NCBI RefSeq assembly: GCF_900115625.1
Contig: NZ_FOXD01000006.1
Location: 62,001 to 126,000 of the forward strand
Origin: Salibacterium halotolerans
Lineage (GTDB): Bacteria > Bacillota > Bacilli > Bacillales > Marinococcaceae
DNA: 64,000 bases
Reading direction: 5' to 3'
The position numbers were made by a program, and so were the translations under genes. The notes beneath the pieces are model-generated. The model did no database searches and was not told where the DNA came from. It was given only the letters and a program-made list of their open reading frames with translations. Below, piece by piece: positions 44,350 through 52,346 of the stretch. The stretch's first letter is position 1. Every line of letters begins with the position of its first letter.

Positions 44350-45045
44350 ATGAGTACGATGGAAATCATATCTTGGCTGTTTATTATAGTGGGTGTGCTG
44401 CAGGCCGTCTATATCACGATAGACGTGGTGCGGCGCCCGCAGCAGATGATGCCGATCATGAACATCGTCTGGCCGCTGACCGGACTCTATTTTCCGGTAG
44501 TCGGCTTGTTGGCGTACTGGAAACTGGGGCGGAACAACCATCCTCATAATCATCAGCACGGCCATCACGTCCATCACGGGCACCACGAACATCAAAACAA
44601 GCCCTTTTGGCAGAGTGTTTTTGTATCTACGACCCACTGTAGCAGCGGCTGTTCACTTGGTGATATGATCGGCGTGCCGGTGGTTGTTTTTACCGGGCTG
44701 ACTATCGCGGGCAGCACGCTGTTTGCGGAGTACGCGGTGGAATTTGTGCTGGCCTATATTTTCGGAATCGCTTTTCAGTACTACGGCATGGGGGCCCATG
44801 GAAAAGGAAGTCCCCGAGAAAGGCTGAAAAACGCAGTCAAAGCAGACACGTGGTCGCTTATTGCGTTTGAAGTCGGCATGTTCGGATGGATGGCTGTGTC
44901 CCACTATCTCCTGTTTGCCCAGCCTCCGGAACCAAGCGGTGCGGTGTTCTGGTTTATGATGCAGATCGCGATGATGCTCGGCTTTCTTACGAGTTATCCG
45001 GCAAACTGGCTGCTTGTGAAAAAGGGAGTGAAGCATGCGATGTAA
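44350..45045 (+). CDS. DUF4396 membrane protein with histidine-rich loop
   Basis: A 231-residue membrane protein of the DUF4396 type with about six hydrophobic segments. Residues 59-77 form a loop containing ten histidines (pattern H-P-H-N-H...). It is followed by a STTHCSSGCSLGDMIG motif with two cysteines, then GMGAHGKGSPRERLKNAVKADTWSLIAFEVGM. Histidines and cysteines suggest transition-metal binding, but the family role is unknown. ATG 44350 follows AAGGAG; the ORF frame extends upstream to 44017 without a ribosome site. No metal-regulator gene is adjacent. Confidence 0.8.
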   Translation: MSTMEIISWLFIIVGVLQAVYITIDVVRRPQQMMPIMNIVWPLTGLYFPVVGLLAYWKLGRNNHPHNHQHGHHVHHGHHEHQNKPFWQSVFVSTTHCSSGCSLGDMIGVPVVVFTGLTIAGSTLFAEYAVEFVLAYIFGIAFQYYGMGAHGKGSPRERLKNAVKADTWSLIAFEVGMFGWMAVSHYLLFAQPPEPSGAVFWFMMQIAMMLGFLTSYPANWLLVKKGVKHAM

Positions 45046-45132
45046 GAATGCATCGATGCGCGCCGATATCTGATAGACGGGTGTTGAAGTTGTCTGATAC
45101 TATAATAAATAGAAGAATGCTGGAGGCTTATC

Positions 45133-45858
45133 ATGACAAATCAATTTCAACATCCCCGCTACGTGACGGTTATTGAAGAAATAAAAGAGAAAATCAGAAA
45201 CGGGGAACTGGAACCCGGGGAGCGCCTGCCGTCGGAGAACGAGTATGCGAAACAGCTCCATGTTTCCCGGAACACCCTTCGTGAAGCGCTGCGGATTCTT
45301 GAAGAAGAGCACATCATGGTCCGCAAACACGGAATCGGCACGTTTGTGAATAAAAAACCGGTGTTTTCGGGCGGTATTGAAGAGTTGTTTAGTATTACCG
45401 ACATGATTGAACGTGAAGGAAAAACACCGGGAACGGATATTTTATTCACCGGATTCACCGAGCCGCATGGCGATGATAAAAAAGAGCTCACACTCGATGA
45501 ACAGGAGCAGGTGTATCTGATAAAGCGGATCCGGACCGCAGATGACGATCCGCTTGTCTACTGTGTGGACAAAATTCCAGCAGGGCTCCTTGAAGATGAT
45601 TACAACCTGGATGAAGAATCGATGCTGCTCTCGCTGGAGAAGAAGGCCGGCGTGACAATCAGCTACGCCAAAGCCAATATTGAAACGATGGGCTATCATG
45701 AAGAAATCAGTACGATGCTGCAGTGCGAAAATGGTTCGCCGCTCCTCGTATTGAAACAGGTCCATTATGATATGGCGGATGAGCCGGTGCTGTACTCGAT
45801 TAACTTTTTCAAATCCGATCAAATCAGTTTTAATGTATTTCGAAGAAGACAGCTTTAG
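45133..45858 (+). CDS. GntR family regulator with UTRA ligand domain
   Basis: A 241-residue HutC-subfamily GntR regulator. The winged helix (residues 8-75, KIRNGELEPGERLPSENEYAKQLHVSRNTLREALRILEEE) is followed by a UTRA effector domain (VYLIKRIRTADDDPLVY and PLLVLKQVHYDMADEPVLYSINFF). UTRA regulators sense sugar phosphates, nucleosides or related small molecules. The nearest intact catabolic unit, once the islet at 46-51 kb is set aside, is the nucleoside operon. It is therefore a candidate regulator of that operon (inference). CTGGAGG precedes the ATG. Confidence 0.9.
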   Translation: MTNQFQHPRYVTVIEEIKEKIRNGELEPGERLPSENEYAKQLHVSRNTLREALRILEEEHIMVRKHGIGTFVNKKPVFSGGIEELFSITDMIEREGKTPGTDILFTGFTEPHGDDKKELTLDEQEQVYLIKRIRTADDDPLVYCVDKIPAGLLEDDYNLDEESMLLSLEKKAGVTISYAKANIETMGYHEEISTMLQCENGSPLLVLKQVHYDMADEPVLYSINFFKSDQISFNVFRRRQL

Positions 45859-45873
45859 AAGCTGTCTTTTTTT
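45846..45873 (+). terminator. Terminator overlapping the gntR stop
   Basis: Stem AGACAGCTT / AAGCTGTCT with the TAG stop codon in the loop, followed by TTTTTTT. Confidence 0.88.
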
Positions 45874-45884
45874 GGATCCAGCTT

Positions 45885-45956
45885 TAGCGTCCAGCTGCTC
45901 AGGGTTTGGTCCAGAACCTGTCGCGGCAAACCAGGGCGCTTGCACTTTTCTTATAG
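45885..45956. repeat. Degenerate Bacillus-type interspersed repeat
   Basis: The segment beginning GCGTCCAGCTGCTCAGG and ending AGGGCGCTTGCACTTTTC resembles the interspersed intergenic repeats of Bacillus-related genomes (TCCAGCTCCAGCGCC...GGCGCTTGCGCTTTTC form, from memory). It is eroded and lies beside an IS fragment. Confidence 0.4.
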
Positions 45957-46045
45957 GGGGAGGAAGAGGACACTAAGTGATTGATTGGGAATCTTAGTAG
46001 AGTCAGCCTAAAAGGTAAACAAGTTCTTAAGAGAATTGTTTTATA

Positions 46046-46324
46046 ATGAAAATGCTATTTCACAAGGACGTGGAAACTTTGAACAAGCCATATAAGAGTA
46101 TATGGATCTATCCGGCCACGATCATGAATCTATTTTCCCGGAAAATTACCGGTTGGAATATGGCTTCCCACATAACAAAAGAGCTTGTCCTTCCGGCGTT
46201 AGACCGAGCTTTCATTACCCGTTTTCCTGGGCCCCGTCTTCTTCTTCACTCCGATCGGGGATCGCAATATTGTTCGAAGGACTATACCCACAAACTCAAG
46301 GCGTATGACAATCGGTCTTTATAA
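46046..46324 (+). pseudogene. IS3-family transposase fragment
   Basis: A 92-codon frame with two blocks typical of the IS3-family OrfB integrase core: TIMNLFSRKITGWNMASHITKELVL and LLHSDRGSQYCSKDYTHKL. The first catalytic aspartate block (DITY) is scrambled and everything after LKAYD is missing, so it cannot be active. The 45.9-46.6 kb interval around it contains no other gene. It is AT-rich and looks like an insertion scar. Confidence 0.8.
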
Positions 46325-46595
46325 TAAGTCAAAAGATAAATATCTATATTTCATTGATATGCAGGGTTTTCTCTTCCCTAGGTTGAACCTTCATTCAGAA
46401 TCGTAGATATAAACATTAAAATCACTGCCCCGGCATAAAGTATTAGAAGACATGATATTTTACTGTTGAGGATAATTTTTAGATGTGTTAATATTTAAAA
46501 AAATCTCCAAAAGCAGTTCATTCCATTTCGTGACTTTATCCTGCCCGGATAAAACCCCTTATGGAGTCTGACTGACTTTTCAGGAGCACGAGCCC

Positions 46596-46916
46596 ATGTA
46601 TGACGAGAAAACAGTTTACGTTGTGGGAGAAGCAAAATCTCCTGGAAACAACCCCATTATGAAGCAGTACGACACTTTTTTTGTAGGATTTGTCATTGAT
46701 CGCACCGACGGCACTATTGTAGATGCAGACTGTACTTCGGTTTTGGGACTGACTAAAAAGTTTGTACAAACCCTGTTCACCGGTCATAATATCTGGGACA
46801 GTGATGCTGTAACAAACAGTGTGATGAATCGTTATCTAGGTTCTTCCCAAAAAGCGATTATAGTCGCTTTTAAGCATGCCCGGAAAAAATACGAGCAGGC
46901 CTTTGAATCAGAATAA
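46596..46916 (+). CDS. DUF3870 domain protein
   Basis: A 106-residue protein of the DUF3870 family (YDEKTVYVVGEAKSPGNNPIMKQYDTFFVGFVID, then DCTSVLGLTKKFVQTLFTGHN). It contains an AGGAGC ribosome site before the ATG and a strong terminator after the stop, so it is its own transcription unit. Members often sit near amino-acid or peptide catabolism genes; function is unknown. Here it precedes a DUF819 carrier and dipeptide epimerase. Confidence 0.85.
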   Translation: MYDEKTVYVVGEAKSPGNNPIMKQYDTFFVGFVIDRTDGTIVDADCTSVLGLTKKFVQTLFTGHNIWDSDAVTNSVMNRYLGSSQKAIIVAFKHARKKYEQAFESE

Positions 46917-46952
46917 CTTCAACTACGCTGCTTTATCTATTGATACGTAGAT

Positions 46953-46998
46953 AAAACCCAGCTGATAGGAATTATTTTTCCTATTGGCTGGGTTTTTC
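46953..46998 (+). terminator. Terminator between DUF3870 and DUF819 genes
   Basis: Stem AAACCCAGC..ATAGGAA / ..CCTAT.GCTGGGTTT around an AT-rich loop, then TTTTTC. Confidence 0.85.
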
Positions 46999-47037
46999 TT
47001 ATATTATTACACTTTTTATAAAGAAAGGAGTTTTTCT

Positions 47038-48204
47038 ATGATTCAGGAGGGTTTTTTGTATTTAGGGATCATGATCGGACTGGCCGGGCTTATTGCTTAC
47101 ATAGAAAAAAGCTCGGACAGCAGGTTTTTCAAGTATGTACCTGGTATTATCCTCATTTATTTTGCTGGTGCTTTTTTAAAAACCATCGGTGTGCTGGGGG
47201 ACAGTGAATCCGTTGACAATACGTACGGTACCGTAAGAGATGCGATTTTACCAGCTTTGATTCTTTTAATGTTATTAAACTGTGATTTACGAAAGCTTAT
47301 CAAGCTGGGTCCCAAAATGCTGATTGGTTACTTTACTGCGGTGTTCAGTATCATTCTCGGATTTGTTGTAACGTATCTCATCTTTAAAGGCCTTTATGTC
47401 ACAGACACCTGGCAGGCATTAGGTGCATTGTCGGGAAGTTGGACCGGCGGCTCTGCCAATATGGCAATCATCCAGGGAGTCCTGGACATTCCGGAAAATA
47501 TTTTTGGTTATGCGCTGGTGATGGATACGATTAACTATTCCACCTGGGTAATGGCTATGTTCTGGCTTGTTCCGTTTGCGGCCATCTTTAACCGCTGGGC
47601 AAAAGCAAACACCTCTCATCTTGATGAAGTAAGCAAAGAGCTGATAGAAGAAGAGGAACAAAAGCAGGATGAAAAAACAAGCTTCGTTCACTTAATGGGA
47701 TTAATTGCTATTGGTATATTCGGCTCTGCTCTTGCTGCAAGTATTGGCGGTTTGCTCCCCTCCTACGGTGATATCGTCAGTTCGCTCACATGGACTATTT
47801 TCATTGTTTCTATAGCAGGGGTGCTGCTTGCCATGACGAGAGTATCCAAAATCCCAGGGTCCATGGATATAGCCAATGTCTTTCTTTATATTGTGATTGC
47901 TCTGATTGCGTCCAGAGCTGATTTCTCTGATTTTTGGCAGGCGCCTGTTTATATTCTCTCCGGTTTTATCATTTTGGCTATCCATGGACTTATCATGGCT
48001 TTGGCCGCGAAGGTGTTTAAGCTGGATTTATTTACACTTGGTGTCTCAAGCCTGGCCAATATCGGCGGTATGGCCTCTGCCCCGCTGCTTGCCGGTGCCT
48101 ATAACCGTGCACTCATTCCCATCGGGGTGGTAATGGCCCTGGCCGGTTCCTTCTTTGGTACTTATTTCGGCCTGCTTACCGCACAATTATTGTCCCTTTT
48201 GTAA
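47038..48204 (+). CDS. DUF819 family membrane carrier, YjcL-like
   Basis: A 388-residue integral membrane protein with about 10 to 12 helices, matching the DUF819/YjcL family. Visible blocks are PALILLMLLNCDLRKLIKLGPKML, LGALSGSWTGGSANMAIIQG and SSLANIGGMASAPLLAGAYN; each half carries a glycine-rich re-entrant motif. In Bacillus subtilis yjcL is near a dipeptide epimerase-like gene. Here it is followed by ykfB and ykfC, so a role in uptake of cell-wall dipeptides or related amino acids is inferred. ATG 47038 is behind AAAGGAG. Confidence 0.88.
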   Translation: MIQEGFLYLGIMIGLAGLIAYIEKSSDSRFFKYVPGIILIYFAGAFLKTIGVLGDSESVDNTYGTVRDAILPALILLMLLNCDLRKLIKLGPKMLIGYFTAVFSIILGFVVTYLIFKGLYVTDTWQALGALSGSWTGGSANMAIIQGVLDIPENIFGYALVMDTINYSTWVMAMFWLVPFAAIFNRWAKANTSHLDEVSKELIEEEEQKQDEKTSFVHLMGLIAIGIFGSALAASIGGLLPSYGDIVSSLTWTIFIVSIAGVLLAMTRVSKIPGSMDIANVFLYIVIALIASRADFSDFWQAPVYILSGFIILAIHGLIMALAAKVFKLDLFTLGVSSLANIGGMASAPLLAGAYNRALIPIGVVMALAGSFFGTYFGLLTAQLLSLL

Positions 48205-48254
48205 ACAAGCTTCAAGCCCGAGTGGGTGATATCGGAAAAAAGGAGTCAGACATC

Positions 48255-49316
48255 GTGAAAATCACTGAATTATTGACACAAAAAACATCACTGCCTTTGG
48301 AAAAGCCTTTTAAAACAGCTCTTCGGAGTATCAACTCCATTGAAGTGGTGGATGTAACCATCCAGCTTGAAAACGAGGAGAGCGGCCTCGGATCTGCCTC
48401 CTCCACATGGCAGATCACCGGAGAATCACTGGAAAGTATCGAAGCGGCCATGAAGGGGCCGATGAAACAAGCTTTACTTGGACGGGATATTGAACAGTTG
48501 GAAGACATTTTAACAGCTGTGCAGAAAAGCTGCGCAGCGAACACAAGTGCTAAAGCCGCGGTTGATATCGCTTTGCATGATGCCTATTGTAAAATGTTTG
48601 GTCTGCCCCTCCATCAATACCTTGGCGGGGGTGCACTATTTCCCGTCACCGATATGACAATCAGTATCGATAATCTTGAAAAAATGCAGGACAGTGCAAA
48701 ACTATCCAAAGAACAGGGTTTTGATGTATTAAAAATAAAAGTCGGCAATGAGGAAAAACTGGATATCGAGCGTATCACAAAGATTCGCGAAGCGGTCGGA
48801 GACAGCGTGAAGCTTCGTTTGGATGCTAATCAGGGATGGAGTAGTAAGAATGCTGTCAAAATTATTCGCGCTCTTGAAGAAAAAACAAATCTTGAATTAG
48901 TGGAACAACCGGTCCCTGCCGGTGATATAGCCGGTTTAAAATATATCCGCGAAAGAGTTAATACTCCGATCATGGCGGATGAAAGTGTTTTTTCGCCGGC
49001 AGATGCTTTTCGATTAATAAAAGAAGAAGCGGTGGATCTGCTTAATATTAAACTGATGAAATGCGGAGGCCTCCGCAGGGCCAGGCAGATAGCAGATATG
49101 GCTCAAAGCGCTGGTGTGGAATGTATGATCGGAAGCATGATGGAATCGCATCTATCCGTTACAGCGGCTGCCCATCTGGCTTACGCCCACAGTAATATTA
49201 CAAGATACGATCTTGATGCAGCGCTCTGGCTGCAGGATCAAGTCGTACAAGGGGGGGTGAAGTGGCAGGGAAACACCGCTGAACTGTCTAATAGGCCGGG
49301 ACTTGGATTACATTAA
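48255..49316 (+). CDS. ykfB: L-Ala-D/L-Glu (dipeptide) epimerase
   Basis: A 353-residue enolase-superfamily enzyme. The two catalytic lysines are in LKIKVG (near residue 162) and NIKLMKCGG (near 267). Metal ligands lie in LRLDANQGW, LELVEQPVP and PIMADESVF. A DLDAALWL segment near the C-terminus is the dipeptide-specificity loop. It epimerises L-Ala-D-Glu released from peptidoglycan to L-Ala-L-Glu. GTG 48255 follows AAAGGAG. It lies 50 bases after the DUF819 gene and 18 before ykfC. Confidence 0.92.
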   Translation: MKITELLTQKTSLPLEKPFKTALRSINSIEVVDVTIQLENEESGLGSASSTWQITGESLESIEAAMKGPMKQALLGRDIEQLEDILTAVQKSCAANTSAKAAVDIALHDAYCKMFGLPLHQYLGGGALFPVTDMTISIDNLEKMQDSAKLSKEQGFDVLKIKVGNEEKLDIERITKIREAVGDSVKLRLDANQGWSSKNAVKIIRALEEKTNLELVEQPVPAGDIAGLKYIRERVNTPIMADESVFSPADAFRLIKEEAVDLLNIKLMKCGGLRRARQIADMAQSAGVECMIGSMMESHLSVTAAAHLAYAHSNITRYDLDAALWLQDQVVQGGVKWQGNTAELSNRPGLGLH

Positions 49317-49334
49317 TTCTTGGAGGTGCTGTTA

Positions 49335-50354
49335 ATGCAAAATTTCTTTAAGTCATTGATTTTTCCTCTGATCGCTGTTGTCACAACAAGTATGCTATTT
49401 TACGCAAATGTAAGTGCCAAAGAAAAATTTAATGAGGGGGAAGAAGCATATATTGATGTTTCTGCGGCTTCCCTTTGGACCACTCCTGGAGATTTACGTG
49501 ATGTTGATGAACCAGCCATATCCAACCCTGCGGATTTATGGACCTGGACCGAAAGCATGTCATTGGATGAAAAACTTTGGCTTGTCGGTGAACTGCAAAC
49601 CCAGGCGTTGTATGGAAGTAAAGTAACAATTATAGAAGAAAATGAGGATTGGGTGAAGGTAGCAGCAGACGGCCAGCCCACCCCTAAAAATGAATCAGGG
49701 TACCCAGCTTGGATGCCAAAAGAACAATTAGCGGATAATCAACGATTTAATAATACCGACAAAGAACCATTTGCCCTTGTTACAGAGCCAACTACTCAGC
49801 TTCACACGAATAAAAAACTCCGTTCCGACTTTAAAGAACTCAGCTATAATACACGGCTTCCCGTCATAAATGAAAAAAAGGAAGCTGTGCTGGTTGCTAC
49901 TCCAAGCGACGGAAATAAATGGATTCCGGCGTCAGATGTTTCTATCTATGAATCTGAAGAAGATATTCCGGCACCGGAAGGCAGTGATCTAGTGGAAACA
50001 GGAAAACAGTTTCTCGGTCTTCCTTATTTATGGGCGGGAACCTCTGGATTCGGTTTTGACTGTTCCGGATTTACCCACACCATCTATGATTCTTACGGGA
50101 TTACGATTCCGCGTGATTCTTCCGTTCAAGCCACCCAAGGTGAGGCTGTGGACCGGGATAACCTGCAAAAAGGCGACCTGTTGTTTTTCGCTTATGAAGA
50201 AGGTGAAGGAAATGTCCATCACGTCGGCATGTACGCTGGTGGCGGGAGCATGATCCATTCTCCAAACTCCAGCAGTACGGTAGAAATTATTGAGGACTGG
50301 GAAGCTTCGAATTATGAAATAGAATTCGCCGGGGCAAGACGATATATTGACTAG
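49335..50354 (+). CDS. ykfC: NlpC/P60 gamma-D-glutamyl-diamino acid endopeptidase, YkfC-like
   Basis: A 339-residue exported protein. The signal peptide spans residues 1-33 (FFKSLIFPLIAVVTTSMLFYA hydrophobic core). Two SH3b-like domains follow, then a C-terminal NlpC/P60 domain: catalytic Cys in FGFDCSGFTHTIYDSYG, His in EGNVHHVGMYAGGGS and the polar residue in MIHSPNS. It cleaves D-Glu-diaminopimelate bonds in muropeptides, yielding L-Ala-D-Glu for ykfB. This fits a short murein-peptide recycling operon. ATG 49335 follows GGAGG. Confidence 0.92.
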   Translation: MQNFFKSLIFPLIAVVTTSMLFYANVSAKEKFNEGEEAYIDVSAASLWTTPGDLRDVDEPAISNPADLWTWTESMSLDEKLWLVGELQTQALYGSKVTIIEENEDWVKVAADGQPTPKNESGYPAWMPKEQLADNQRFNNTDKEPFALVTEPTTQLHTNKKLRSDFKELSYNTRLPVINEKKEAVLVATPSDGNKWIPASDVSIYESEEDIPAPEGSDLVETGKQFLGLPYLWAGTSGFGFDCSGFTHTIYDSYGITIPRDSSVQATQGEAVDRDNLQKGDLLFFAYEEGEGNVHHVGMYAGGGSMIHSPNSSSTVEIIEDWEASNYEIEFAGARRYID

Positions 50355-50364
50355 GACTTTCATT

Positions 50365-50395
50365 GGGGCTGTATCAAGAAGTACAGTCCCTTTCC
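50365..50395 (+). terminator. Terminator of the ykf operon
   Basis: Stem GGGGCTGTA / TACAGTCCC, then TTTCC. The left arm and loop (GGGGCTGTATCAA) are nearly the same as in the deoC terminator at 57451. Confidence 0.7.
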
Positions 50396-50527
50396 TATGA
50401 AAAAGAAAATGTAACTCAGGCATAAGTGGAGGGTGGGGACATTTGAAGGTTCATCGGCTAAAGAAAGGACCTTAATGAAAAGGAAAAAGAAACGGATTTG
50501 TGAGGAGAGAATGTTGGGGAGGACTAT

Positions 50528-50685
50528 ATGTTTATTCATGCGGCGGATATTCATTTGGACAGTCCGTTTCGAGGGCTTGAACGATATGAAGGCGCGCCTG
50601 TTGATGAGATTCGCAGGCGGCATGTGAAGCATTTATTAATCTAGTGGATACGGCGGTGGAAGAGCAGACGGCTTTTCTTATCATA
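50528..50685 (+). pseudogene. yhaO: Fragment of YhaO/SbcD-like DNA repair exonuclease
   Basis: ATG 50528 opens with MFIHAADIHLDSPFRGLERY and EGAPVDEIRRRHV, the N-terminal metallophosphoesterase motif of YhaO. A frameshift near 50625 moves the reading to another frame that continues FINLVDTAVEEQTAFLII before similarity ends around 50685. Over 340 residues are missing. This is a truncated, frameshifted remnant of a gene that probably once stood here. Confidence 0.75.
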
Positions 50686-50924
50686 CGGTCAAAAAGCGGC
50701 AGAACGATACCGAAAACGTAAGTATAAACCGATCATAAGACCGTTTTGACTGGAGGAAGCCGGCCAAACGTAACATAGAACAGGTCATAATGACGTTTAT
50801 AGTACATACCAGCAGTCAAAACGTAAGCATGGGAATACTGTATCATCATTTCAGGCAGACTTCCGCGGAAAAAAGAACTTCCTGAGCTTCGGCGGGCCTT
50901 CTATGCTTTTCTTATAAAAAAGGG

Positions 50925-50954
50925 TTGTGTTGTTGGACGTCTAACCTTTACAAT
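50925..50954 (+). promoter_or_regulatory. Nucleoside operon promoter with operator in the spacer
   Basis: TTGTGT (50925-50930), 18-bp spacer, TACAAT (50949-50954). The spacer contains the near-perfect palindrome GTTGGACGTCTAAC (50932-50945), a placement that would block RNA polymerase when bound. The GntR/UTRA protein at 45.1 kb is a candidate binder. Confidence 0.6.
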
Positions 50955-51026
50955 GAATACAACATTCCGAGCAGGGGAGAGGATATCGACATTTATTGGA
51001 AGGGTTTTCTCTTTTTGAGATGAGAG

Positions 51027-51040
51027 GTTGGATGTCTGAT
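51027..51040 (+). promoter_or_regulatory. Second operator-like site before nupC
   Basis: GTTGGATGTCTGAT differs from the promoter site GTTGGACGTCTAAC only by C/T and A/G transitions (consensus GTTGGAYGTCTRAY). It lies 63 bp before the nupC ATG. Confidence 0.5.
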
Positions 51041-51102
51041 GACCAGGTATTTTTAACAATGTTTTTAGAAACCGCTTACTAATTATATATGGAGGTTTTA
51101 TC

Positions 51103-52323
51103 ATGAGTTTTCTTTGGGGATTGATGGGGATTGTCTTTGTCTTGTTTCTTGCGTTTCTCGTATCAGCCAGAAAAAAATCCATCCGGCCGAGGACAATCCT
51201 GGGGGGACTGGCGATACAGCTCACCTTTGCTTTTATTGTGCTGCAGTGGGATTTAGGAAGACAGGCGCTGGAATGGTTCACCGAATATGTTTCCAACATT
51301 ATCGGTTATACGGACGAAGGAATCAACTTTCTATTCGGCGATCTGCTGGCTATTGAAAGTGTAGAAAGTGTCTTTGCTCTGCAAACGCTTCCTGTTATTA
51401 TCTTCTTCTCTTCTTTGATCGCTATATTATATTATATGGGTGTTATGCAGTGGTTTATTAAAATTATCGGCGGCTTTTTATCCTATATTCTCGGAACGAG
51501 TAAAGCGGAATCGATGTCAGCGGCTGCCAACATTTTCGTCGGGCAGACCGAAGCGCCGCTTGTTGTGAAACCGTTTCTCTCCAATATGACAAAATCTGAA
51601 CTGTTTGCTGTTATGACCGGAGGACTTGCGTCCGTGGCAGGTTCGGTACTGTTTGGCTATGCGGCGCTTGGTATTCCGTTGAATTACCTGCTTGCAGCAA
51701 GCTTTATGGCCGCTCCGGCCGGTTTGATTATGGCAAAGATGATCATGCCGGAAAACGAAGTGTCCGAAACGACGGATCATATCGAACTGGAAAAAGACTC
51801 AGAATCGCAGAATATCATTGACGCTGCTGCCAACGGGGCTTCGACAGGGCTGCGTCTGGCGTTGAACGTGGGTGCCATGCTTCTTGCTTTCATTGCCCTG
51901 ATTGCGATGGTGAACGGCATTATCGGCGGAGTGGGTGCCTGGTTCGGCGCAGATGGATTGACGCTCGAGCGTATTCTCGGATTTATTTTTGCTCCGGTTG
52001 CTTTTATGGTTGGCGTGCCATGGGAAGAAGCGGTCCGTGCCGGATCATTTGTCGGCCAGAAGCTGGTTTTGAATGAGTTTGTAGCATATGCCAATTTTGC
52101 ACCGGAAATTGAAGCAGGCAATCTGTCGGATAAGGCGATTACGGTCATTACGTTTTCTCTGTGTGGCTTTGCCAATATCAGTTCTCTGGCGATTCTTCTC
52201 GGTGGAATCGGCAGTCTTGCGCCTGAAAGACGCTCCGAAATTGCGCAGCTCGGCGTGCGAGCTGTTATTGCCGGCGCCCTCGCTTCCATGCTGAGTGCTG
52301 CGATTGCAGGAATGTTTGTCTAA
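51103..52323 (+). CDS. nupC: Nucleoside permease, NupC/CNT family
   Basis: A 406-residue concentrative nucleoside transporter with about ten helices. CNT landmarks are SLIAILYYMGVMQWFIKIIGGFLSYILGTSKAESMSAAANIFVGQTEAPLVVKP and the NEFVAYANFAPEI segment, with LCGFANISSLAILLGGIGSLAPERR near the C-terminus. It imports pyrimidine and purine nucleosides with protons or sodium. It opens the salvage operon, spaced 23 bases from pdp. TGGAGG precedes the ATG. Confidence 0.94.
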   Translation: MSFLWGLMGIVFVLFLAFLVSARKKSIRPRTILGGLAIQLTFAFIVLQWDLGRQALEWFTEYVSNIIGYTDEGINFLFGDLLAIESVESVFALQTLPVIIFFSSLIAILYYMGVMQWFIKIIGGFLSYILGTSKAESMSAAANIFVGQTEAPLVVKPFLSNMTKSELFAVMTGGLASVAGSVLFGYAALGIPLNYLLAASFMAAPAGLIMAKMIMPENEVSETTDHIELEKDSESQNIIDAAANGASTGLRLALNVGAMLLAFIALIAMVNGIIGGVGAWFGADGLTLERILGFIFAPVAFMVGVPWEEAVRAGSFVGQKLVLNEFVAYANFAPEIEAGNLSDKAITVITFSLCGFANISSLAILLGGIGSLAPERRSEIAQLGVRAVIAGALASMLSAAIAGMFV

Positions 52324-52346
52324 TCGAAGGAAAAAGGTGATAAAAA

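Noticed and set aside
45870-46330. Intact IS3 element
   Set aside because: Only the middle of the transposase core remains, no OrfA and no terminal inverted repeats were found.
50880-51102. Purine riboswitch ahead of nupC
   Set aside because: The leader lacks the conserved purine aptamer junction sequences and looped stems; palindromic protein sites explain it better.
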